Origin: Triticum aestivum
Lineage: Eukaryota > Streptophyta > Magnoliopsida > Poales > Poaceae
Direction of reading: 5' to 3'
Length of the DNA stretch: 64,000 nt
NCBI RefSeq assembly: GCF_018294505.1
Contig: NC_057809.1
Span: 138,358,979 to 138,422,978 of the forward strand
The position numbers and the translations under genes are program-made. Shown piece after piece: positions 44,856 through 54,144 of the stretch. The notes under the pieces were generated by a model. It saw nothing but the letters and a program-made list of their open reading frames with translations. It was not told the origin of the DNA and did no database searches. Every line of letters starts with the position of its first letter. The first letter of the stretch is position 1.

Positions 44856-46852
44856 AAACCTTTGCTTGTGCTCAAGCAATTCAGTTGATAAACTTAAAGT
44901 GATAAAGAAAATCTTTTACAAACTTTGTTTGCTCTTGTTGTTGTAAATATGTAAAGCCAACATTCAAGTTTTCAGCAAAGATAATAAACTAACCATATTC
45001 ACAATAACACTTAGGTCTCATGTTTACTCATATCAATGGCATAATCAACTAGCGAGCAATAATAATAAATCTCGGATGACAACACTTTCTCAAAACAATC
45101 ATAATATGATATGACAAGATGGTATCTCACTAGCCCTTTGTGAGACCGCAAAACATAAATGCAGAGCACCTTTAAAGATCAAGGACTGACTAGACATTGT
45201 AATTCATGGTAAAAGAGATCCAGTCAAGTCATACTCAATGTAAACTAACAGTAATGAATGCAAATGACAGTGGTGCTCTCCAACTGGTGCTTTTTAATAA
45301 GAGGATGATGACTCAACATAAAAGTAAATAGATAGGCCCTTTCCAGAGGGAAGCAGGGATTTGTAGAGGTGCCAGAGCTCGGTTTTTAAAATAGAGATGA
45401 ATAATATTTTGAGCGGTATAATTTCATTGTCAACATAACAACCAAGAGATGGCGATATCTTCCATGCTACATATATTATAGGCGGTTCCCCAACAGTGTG
45501 GTAAAGTTTATACTCCCCCTCCACCAACAAGCATCAATCCATGGCTTGCTCGGAACAACGAGTGCCTCCAACTAACAAGAGTCCCAGGGGAGTTTTGTTT
45601 GCAAATATTTTGATTTAGTTTGCATAAAGCATGGGACTGGGCATCCCGGTGACCAGCCATTTTCTCGTGAGTGAGGAGCGAAGTCCACTCCTCTTGAGAA
45701 TAACCCGCCTAACATGGAAGATATGGACAACCCTAGTTATTACATGAGCTATTCAAGCATACAAAACAAGATATTTATTTGAAATTTATAGTTTGGCACA
45801 TACAAATTTACTTGGAACGGCAGGCAGATACCGTATATAGGTAGGTATGGTGGACTCATATGGAATTACTTTGGGGTTGATGGAGTTGGATGCACAAGCA
45901 TTATTCCCGCTTAGTACAGGTGAAGGCTAGAAAAAGACTGGGAAGCGACTAGCTAGAGAGCGACAACAGTCATGAACATGCATTAAAATTAATCAACACC
46001 GAATGTAAGCATGAGTAGGATATAATGCACCATGAACATAAATATCATAGAGGCTATGTTGATTTTGTTTCAACTACATGCGTGAACATGTGCCAAGTCA
46101 AGCCACTCGAATCATTCAAAAGAGGATACCACCCTATCATACCACATCACAACCATTTTAATAGCATGTTGGCATGCAAGGTAAACCATTATAAGCTCCT
46201 AGCTAATTAAGCATGGCACAAGAAACTATGATCTCTAGTTGTCATTGCAAACATGTATATTCATAATAGGCTGAATCAGGAACGATGAACTAATCATATT
46301 TACAAAAGCAAGAGAGGTTGAGTTCATACCAGCTTTTCTCATCTCAGTTAGTCCATGATATATCGTCATAATTTCTTTTCACTTGCACGACCGAATGTTG
46401 TGGATAATAATAATAATAGTGCACGTGCATTGGACTAAGCTGGAATCTGCAAGCATTCAATAAACATGAGAAGACAAGGCAATATGGGCTCTTTTTTCAG
46501 ATCAACAATAATGCATATAAGAGCCACTTCAACAATTTAATTATGGTCTTATCCTATCGACCCCCAACGAAAGGAAAAGAAATAAAACTATTTACATAGG
46601 AAAGCTCCCAACAAGAAAAAGAAGAACATGAAATCTTTTTGGGTTTTCTTTTTAATTACTACTACAAGCATAGAAATTAAAACTAGCTAAAAGCCACAAC
46701 TAATTTTTTTGGTTTTTTAAGGTTTATTAAACACACAAGAAGAAAGCATAAAAAGGAAATCAACTAGCATGGATGTTACAATGAAAAAGTATGAGCACCG
46801 ACATCTAGCAATGAGTGTGTGAACATAAATGTAATGTCGGTGAGAAATACGT
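44856..46852 (-). other. C2 non-coding region between gag and 3' LTR
   Basis: Colinear with 39942-41935 of C1 (offset about 4913) with high similarity. No pol domain. It contains the 16-nt block at 45838-45853. Confidence 0.6.
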
Positions 46853-46887
46853 ACTCCCCCAAGCTTAGGCTTTTGGCCTAAGTTGGT

Positions 46888-47985
46888 CTATGGCCACGGT
46901 TGGCATGGGGGATATCCATAGTAATAGTTGGGGTCGTACTGCGAAGAATAAGACTCTGATTGCCACTGGTTGGCAATCATCTCCGGATCCCACTGGTAAT
47001 TAGACCGTCGTGGAGGATCACCTTGTGGTTCCGACTCTGTCTCTATGGCTGATGTAGGGTTCCGGTAGGCGTGAATAGCCTCCTATGGAACAAGGTACTT
47101 GCCTGCAGATAAATCAAACAAAGAAGGAGCAGGGAGGGTAATAGTCTCAGGATGATGTTTATCAAAGAACAATTTGTATTTGAGCTCATTTCCCCTATTC
47201 TTAACAATAAAATCGTGTTCTACCATACTCTTATAATCTAAATAAATAGGAGGCAGCAATTTTTCTTCCTTCTCATAATGCCTAATAGGTATGTTAAAAT
47301 GTGCAGCTAGGCGCAAGGCGAAGATGCCTCCAAAGACTAGGCCCTTAGTACGGTTAAGATTTAACTGCTTTGCAATAATAGCACCCATGCTAAATGTATC
47401 ATCACGAAATAAGGCATGGCACAAAATAACAATATCAGGGGCACTCAGGTTTCCCCAGTTTCCGCGCCCAATTAAGCATCTACTAGCAAATATAGCAAAG
47501 TAACGTAGAACAAGAAAGTGTATGCTAGTAGTTCGTGCATCAGAAACCTTCCTCGTTTTCCCTACAGTGATGGTATCAATAAACCCATCCACATCGCCGC
47601 GATGTGGTTCTTCTATGATGCCCTCAAAAGGGATCAAACAAACCCGACAAAAATCACGAAGTGACATCTCCTTATGTTCATCATATAAATAAAACTCCAC
47701 CGTAGGTGGTGAGCTCCTAGCATGGAAATGAAAGTTTTGCAGACAGGTATTGGTGAGTAAGAGATACAGTTCGTGCTGGCCGTGGAGGAAGGCGGTGAGG
47801 CCTGCATTCTCAGCCAATTCATAGAAATCATCATAAATCACGGCTGCTCTCAAGAAATCATCACAAGGCCATTCACACGGCCGAACCTCCGTGATGCGAG
47901 GCAGATTATATTTGGGCTTCTTTGCTTCTTCATTTTGCTTTTACTTCGAGCTTCGGCTCGATGAGCCCCTCGAAAATCTCTTCAT
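46888..47985 (-). pseudogene. C2 gag-like gene (ATHILA ORF-1 type) with two stops
   Basis: 366-codon minus-strand frame from ATG 47985 (MKRFSRGSSS) to TAG at 46888. Stops interrupt it at codon 15 (47941-47943) and after GKYLVP (near 47080). Between them lie 286 open codons. Segments shared with C1 are VRPCEWPCDDF, VGKTRKVSDA, SIHFLVLRYFAIFASRCL, GAIIAKQLNLNR, FGGIFALRLAAHFNIPIRHY, and a C-terminus near QYDPNYYYGYPP. Outside these the two proteins differ strongly, although the DNA on the 3' side of gag is nearly identical. The C2 copy is the better preserved and would be the one to use for family searches. Role inferred: structural gag of a non-autonomous Athila element. Confidence 0.68.
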
Positions 47986-47989
47986 TATT

Positions 47990-49397
47990 TTCTTTCCCTT
48001 TGCCCTTTTCTTGAAACTAGTGTTCTTTTCAATCATCAACACTTGATGCTCTTTCTTGATTTCTACCTTCGTTGATTTCAACATCATGAAGAGCTCGGGA
48101 ATCATTTTCGTCATCCCTTGCATACTATAGTTCATCATGAAGTTCTACTAACTTGGTGATGGTGACTAGAGAATTCTTTCAATCACTATTTTATCTGGAA
48201 GATTAACTCCCACTTGATTCAAGCGATTGTAGTACCCAGACAATCTGAGCACATGCTCACTGCTTGAGCTATTCTCCTCCATCTTTTAGCTATAGAACTT
48301 GTTGGAGACTTCATATCTCTCAACTCGGGTATTTGCTTGAAATAATTAGCTTCAACTCCTAGAACATCTCATATGGTCCATGACGTTCAAAACGTCTTTG
48401 AAGTCCCGATTCTAAGCCGTTAAGCATGGTGCACTAAACTATCAAGTAGTCATCATATTGAGCTAGCCAAACGTTCATAACGTCTGCATCTGCTCCTGCA
48501 ATAGGTCTGTCACCTAGCGGTGCATCAAGGACATAATTCTTTTGTGCAACAATGAGGTTAATCCTCAGATCATAGATCCAATCCGCATCATTGCTACTAA
48601 CATTTTTCAACATAGTTTTCTCTAGGAACATATCAAAAATAAAACAGGGGAGCTAAACACGAGCTATTGATCTAAAACATAGATATGCTAATACTTCCAG
48701 GACTAAGTTCATGATAAATTTAATTTCAATTAATCATATTACTTAAGAACTCCCACTTAGATAGATATCCCTCTAATCCTCTAAGTGATCACGTGATCCA
48801 TATCAACTAAACCATGTCCGATCATCACATGAGATGGAGTAGTTTCAATGGTGAACATCACTATGTTGATCATGTCTACTATATGATTCATGCTCGACCT
48901 TTCGGTCTCCGTGTTCCGAGGCCATATCTGTTATATGCTAGGCTCGTCAAGTTTAACCTGAGTATTCCGCGTGTGCAACTGTTTTGCACCCATTGTATTT
49001 GAACATAGAGCCTATCACACCCGATCATCACGTGGTGTCCCAGCACGAAGAACTTTCGCAACGGTGCATACTCAGGGAGAACACTTATACTTTGATAATT
49101 TTAGTGAGGGATCATCTTATAATGCTACCGTCAATCAAAGCAAGATAAGATGCATAAAAGATAAACATCACATGCAATCAATATAAGTGATATGATATGG
49201 CCATCATCATCTTGTGCTTGTGATCTCCATCTCCGAAGCACCTCCATGATCACCATCATCACTGGCGCGACACCTTCATATCCATCGTAGCATCGTTGTC
49301 GTTTCGCCAATCTTATGCTTCCACGACTATCACTACCGCTTAGTGATAAAGTAAAGCATTACAGGGCGATTGTATTGCATACAATAAAGCGACAACC
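47990..49397 (-). mobile_element. Copia D: gag and leader fragment of an Angela/WIS-type element
   Basis: Minus-strand fragment closely related to Copia A. The gag part is 47990-48667, in pieces: SFKKRAKGKK and TKVEIKKEHQVLM near 48000-48080, and FLEKTMLKNVSSND, LIVAQKNYVLDAPLGD near 48530-48630. The gag start equivalent at 48665-48667 is ATA, as in Copia A. The leader is 48668-49397. The left edge is a broken junction with C2. The right edge is the insertion point of Gypsy F, and the left-hand 5 bp are CAACC (49393-49397). The remaining part of this element should lie beyond F, outside the window. Confidence 0.8.
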
Positions 49398-52186
49398 TGT
49401 AACATCCCAAATTTTCAATTTGGAATGTTATACATAGATCATCCATGCATATCATGATTTATTGCATTTCTGTTCCGCAAACCTCGAAATCCTAAGCAAC
49501 TCAAGGACTCACGGAGAGAGTTGGGGATTTTCCGGTTTTCATATTTGATTTTTTATCAAATAATGAAACAAGGATTTTGAATTTAATAATTTTTCTCTCT
49601 GAGAAATATTTCATATTAAATCAAATGAGTGGAGATAATATGACTTCTCCAAAATAATTGAAATATCGGAGGAAAAATATTAAAATCATTTATTGGATTT
49701 TATTTGGTTTTATTCGGATTTTATTTGCATTAGAAAAATTGCACGTTTTCAAAATTGCACTTTAGGGACAAGAAAATGTTCAACTCGTCCTAAATTTTTT
49801 ATTTAGACGGTGAAAATTTGTTTTGGCATTTTTAGGTTTTTATTTATTTTTTTCTAGGATTTTATCTCGGTCGGCGAAGTTTTTTTTTTTTAAAAGAGGT
49901 TCCCGCGCCGACTGGGCCTAAGGCCTAGCCGCGCCAGGCCGCCGCCGCCTCCTGCGCGCGCGCGCCGCCGCCGCCGCCACTCGGACCGGAGTCCGAGTTG
50001 GACTCCGCCTCCGCCGCGCCTTGCCCCCTCCTCCAAGTCGCTGCCCCACCCCCTTTATATACACCGCCACCCCGCCCCCAACACCACACCGCCACAGCCG
50101 CCGCCCGCGCCACACCAAGCCGCCGCCGCCGCTTGCCGTCGTCGTCGTCGCCGCCTGCCGCCGGCACCGCCGCAACTCGCGTCGCCGCCGAGCGCCGCCT
50201 CCCCGCAAGCCGCCGCCCACCGTTGCCTCGCCTCGCCGGAGCTCTCGCCGAAGGTAGCCGCCGCGCCCCACCGCCGTTTTTTATAAAGACCGTTCGGTTT
50301 TTTTAGAAACCGTAGATCCGTTTTTTTTCGGATTCACCGGTTTTTTTTCTCGGTTCTTCTAGTTAGCGGACATTCGTCCGAACGTTCGTTTTAACGAACG
50401 GTTCCTCGCCCGTTAGTTACAACTAACGAACGCTCGTTCGTAAGTCTATTCAAGAGTTTTCTTTTATCGGATTTATTCCGCGATTTTCTCTGATCGCGAT
50501 TTCTGATCCGATCTTAGATTATGTTTATCTTTTCGCTCGTTTATCGGAATCAGGCGATTCAAGCGCCTGGAGTTTCGTATCGAAACCCCCTTTCCATTTA
50601 ATCAACTCAAACAAGTTTTTGCTACTGTAAAATTTGACCTAAGTTCAAATTAGTAAACGAAGTGGTTTTCTTTCGTCGTTTGAGTTTCGTTGCTTCCTTT
50701 GATTTGATTCTTTTTGCATACCGGAGTTCTTAAGTTGAATTTTCTGGTCAACCTCTCTTATTTGAGTTTTGCTTGTGCATCATTGTTTGTTACTTATGTA
50801 TGTTATTGTTTGCTTGTGACAGAATTCCCGGAGTGCGAAGCGTGTTACTACGAGTCTCTAGGATTCGCGGATCGTCAGCAAGGCAAGTAACACTTTGATC
50901 ATATCCCATTATTACCCAGTTTTTATGCATTAGTTCCAATCCTCAAACATTGCATGATTAGGATGTCATTAACTTGTGGGTTGGGAAGTAGTTGCTGAGG
51001 TAGAACCTATTGCCCTATTATATTCAAACCCTTGGGAGTTACTTCTACGTATTGCTTATATTGCTATGCTATGCTCGTAGACGTGGCTTGGGTTTGAGTG
51101 AAATTCATGTCAGATGTGAGATTGTTAATTAATGGTTCAACTTAAGGTGGCAACTTAATCAAACAACTTGGTGGATTGAGGCACCTGGGGAACCCAGTGT
51201 TGTCTGTATTTTTTTGGAAATCCCGGGGTACCCATGTGATCTTCCTATGGACCGCCACCCAGGCTCAAAGGGAACTGAGATGATTCATGCTAGAAACTTC
51301 CGTGTGCAGCCACAAGCTATTATGGGCTCTAGCATAGTTGAGTAAGTTATGTGAAGCTCTTAAAGAGGTAGATCAGCAGGTAGTGGGTTTTGTAGGTTTG
51401 GTATGGTCTACCCGGAGTAGAGAGTTAACATTTCTGAAAGACTGTGTCTTGGTAATCTGTTTCTCAAACACCATGTAGTGCGAGAAATCCAATGGAGGCG
51501 ATCGAGTCTTGTGGGGAAAAGTGCGCAAACCTCTGTAGAGTGTACAATCTAATCATGGTTAGCCGTTTCCCTGGTTATGGACAATTCTTGAGTATCTAGT
51601 ACTTGGGTTATCACATGTATCTCACCATGTTTAATTAATACTGTTGGGTTGTTAATCACTTTAATTGGGATTGAGTTGGGGATACCTTCTCAATGATGTT
51701 TCAACCACCATGATAGTAAAATTAAAATCTATTCCTTTGTTGTAGGGAAAAATTGGCTTTTCGCAAAACTATAACCATAGAGCTTTCCACCAGCCATATA
51801 TGCATATAGTGATAGCATTATTTTGTTCTTGCTCTACTGTGTTACTTTGCCAGCATATTCCATGTGCTGACCCGTTTTCGGGCTGCAACGTATTATGTTG
51901 CATACTTTTCAGACGAGGAGTAAGGTTCGTTAGGTCGTTGCCGTGCAGCTCAGCTATGCCGTTGGAGTTGATGGACTCACTTTATCTTCCAAGCCTTCCA
52001 CTGTTATCGCATTAGATGGCCTTAATCCATATTATTGTAATAAGTTCTCTTTGGAGACATTCGATGTAATAAGTGTGTGATCGCTACTCTGTTATAAATC
52101 CTTCGAGTACTGTGTGTGTCAGCATTACCGATCCAGGGATGACACTGAAGCACAGAGACTTGACCATCTGAGGTCGGGTCGCTACA
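49398..52186 (+). repeat. Gypsy F 5' LTR
   Basis: 2789 bp, TGTAACATCCC to GGTCGCTACA. An AT-rich first 500 bp is followed by a very GC-rich promoter-proximal segment (49905-50290), then a moderately rich region with a cluster of CGTTCG/CGAACG motifs (50365-50445). The solo LTR 27246-29994 is its relative. Confidence 0.9.
50054..50062 (+). promoter_or_regulatory. TATA box of the Gypsy F LTR
   Basis: TTTATATAC inside the GC-rich stretch, about 655 bp from the LTR start. Apparent Pro/Arg/Ala-rich open frames around it are GC artefacts. Confidence 0.55.
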
Positions 52187-52189
52187 AGA

Positions 52190-52202
52190 TGGTATCAGAG
52201 CA
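52190..52202 (+). other. Gypsy F primer-binding site
   Basis: TGGTATCAGAGCA, a perfect complement of the plant initiator tRNA-Met 3' end, three bases after the LTR. Confidence 0.9.
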
Positions 52203-52293
52203 CACGCTGAGTGTAGGACACAACCACTAAGATAAACCCTAGGTCACACTTCTCTTCTCATTTCTGACTCCTCTCCATTTTCTACTCTTTAGG

Positions 52294-53025
52294 ATGACGG
52301 AGATGAAGAACAAGTTTGCACAACCGGATGAAGACACACCTTTTAGACGCCACTTGAAGGAAGTCACTAGGTACTTAAACATTGGAATACCAAGCTTCAC
52401 CGGGACGTACAACGCCACTTTACCAGAAGAAGAGCGCTGGATGATTCAAGTACAAGTTCTAGGAAGGACGTTCTCGCCAACTTCTAAACCCATAGAATTT
52501 TCCTTCAACGCACCAACCTGGAGTTTAGGAAAGAGTATGGCAGCTCACATCACCATGGGACACATTGGAGAAGTTTACAACAGGGAGCTTAAGGACACTA
52601 TCTACCAAATATGTGGGCGCCGAGACGAGCAATGGGAAGTGATCAGCACCAAGAAGGATAAATCCATTGCAGCTTTCATCCAGGAGTTAAACCAGCACAT
52701 TCGACATCAGGAGAACCAGATGTGCGCTGACATGAGGGACCTGAAGAAGGCGAAGACTAGGATCATCGAGCTGGAGGAAGAACTCAAGTTTACCCGCGAT
52801 GGATATGAGGAGGAAATCAAGACCCTACCGGAGAAGAATGGCGACCTAGTCAAGAAGATCAGAGTATTCATGGGAGGACCAGCACCGGGAGTAGAAGATC
52901 ATGATTCCACTTGCCCGGGCAACTACATCATCATCGACGACACCGACTCCGACCCTAGTGATGATGACTTTGAAGACGAAGCTGGAGCAGACATCATGGA
53001 GTCTTCCACCGATCAAAATTTCTAG
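52294..53025 (+). CDS. Extra ORF upstream of gag (orf0-like), intact
   Basis: 243-codon uninterrupted ORF starting about 90 bp after the primer-binding site, the only intact retroelement ORF in the window. The N-terminal half (residues 1-110) is a globular segment with WMIQVQVLGRTFSPTS and PTWSLGKSMAAHITMGHIGEVY. Residues about 130-205 look like a coiled coil (IIELEEELKFTRDGYEEE). The C-terminus is very acidic (DDTDSDPSDDDFEDE). No zinc knuckle or catalytic motif. From memory, rice RIRE3/RIRE8 Gypsy elements carry a similar orf0 before gag; its function is not established. It is separated from gag by about 190 bp and is not in the gag frame. Expression is not shown. Confidence 0.7.
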   Translation: MTEMKNKFAQPDEDTPFRRHLKEVTRYLNIGIPSFTGTYNATLPEEERWMIQVQVLGRTFSPTSKPIEFSFNAPTWSLGKSMAAHITMGHIGEVYNRELKDTIYQICGRRDEQWEVISTKKDKSIAAFIQELNQHIRHQENQMCADMRDLKKAKTRIIELEEELKFTRDGYEEEIKTLPEKNGDLVKKIRVFMGGPAPGVEDHDSTCPGNYIIIDDTDSDPSDDDFEDEAGADIMESSTDQNF

Positions 53026-53218
53026 ACGACCACCAACTATTAGTTGTATTTCCCCCATGTATATAGTAGTAGTGAGCACTTTTGTGATAGTTCTAGACCA
53101 TTTGTATGCCCTTGCATGATTGATTGAGTGAAATGATTGTGTTTGTCTCATGTGCATATGGTAGTGCTTTCTCATTAGACCTCTTCTATTCTAAATCTCT
53201 CCCATCTAAACCCCTCAG

Positions 53219-54144
53219 ATGCCAACGAGACGTGACCCCGGTTTTTGTTTCCCACCGGAGCTCACCCAGTTGATCCAGCAGCAGAATACCTTGATGCAAT
53301 TGCTAGTTCAGAACCAGGGCAACAACAACAACCCACCGCCAGTGGACAACCTAGCCCGTTTTCTAAGGTTATAGCCGCCGGTGTTTTCCAGTAGCACCGA
53401 GCCTGTAGTTGCTGATGATTGGCTACACCGTATTGGAAGGGAGTTGAACACCATAGGTTGCACAGATGCTGAGAGGGTGCGCTTTGCCGCACATCAATTG
53501 GATGGACCAGCAACCTCATGGGGGGAGAATTACACAGCCACGTTTCCTATAGCCAACGTCACTTGGGACCAGTTTCAGCAAGCTTTCCGCACCGCCCATG
53601 TCGCAACTAGAGTTATGCAGATGAAGAAGCGGGAGTTCCGCAACCTACGCCAGGGGAACCGTACTGTGGCTCAGTGCGTGGATGAGTTCAGCAAGTTATC
53701 ACGCTATGCCCCTGATGATGTGACCACAGATGCCACGAAGCAGGAGAAGTTTATGGAAGGGCTGATGATGAGATGAGCATGCAGTTGATGGTAGCAACCT
53801 TCAACAACTACCAGGAGTTGGTAGATAAGGCTCTTATGATTGAAGGGAAACAACAACTGATTGAGAGCCGCAAGAGAAAGTATGGACAAGGGAAGTATAA
53901 CTCAGGAGCTCAGCGGAAGCCTCGCCTAACCCCGAACTCGGGAGGACTTGTTCACAACCATGGAGGTCACAACCACACCGGAGGAGGATCACATAACCAC
54001 AGTGGTGCTAAGAATGGGAATGGGAACGGAGCTAACAACAATCAGAACCGCTCCAACCCGTCCACTCCTGCCAAAAGAGACTTAAGTCAGGTTACCTGTT
54101 TTAAGTGCGGGAAGACAGGGCACTATGCCAATGATTGCCCCTAA
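53219..54144 (+). pseudogene. Gypsy F gag with CCHC knuckle, broken
   Basis: Gag from ATG 53219 (MPTRRDPGF). It has a Gln-rich N-terminus, then a typical retrotransposon gag core (DDWLHRIGRELN, WDQFQQAFRTAHV, FRNLRQGNRTVAQCVDEFSKLSRYAP), then a Gly/Asn/His-rich linker, then the zinc knuckle CFKCGKTGHYANDC. Inactivating changes are a stop at codon 52 (TAG, 53372-53374), one missing base near 53764 that shifts the frame (GLNDEMSMQ is expected), and TAA at 54142-54144 after the knuckle. In live elements gag continues into protease without a stop. Role: particle formation and RNA binding. Confidence 0.85.

Larger units (their letters stand above)
43426..47989 (-). mobile_element. Athila-type element C2, non-autonomous, 5' end missing
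   Basis: Same family and orientation as C1: 3' LTR 43426-44841, polypurine tract, non-coding 44856-46852, second polypurine tract 46853-46866 and a gag-like gene 46888-47985. The element is broken just upstream of the gag start, where a Copia fragment (D) begins. Either it inserted into C1 or both result from unequal recombination; the missing ends prevent a choice. Confidence 0.8.

Noticed and set aside
38509..47989. C1-C2 as one element with two LTRs
   Set aside because: Both LTRs have a polypurine tract on the right, so both are 3' LTRs of minus-strand elements; no 5' LTR with primer site is present.
49918..50306. Open frames rich in Pro, Arg, Ala and Gly on both strands (also 29220-29528)
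   Set aside because: GC-rich LTR promoter region; all frames are open because stop codons are rare in such DNA.
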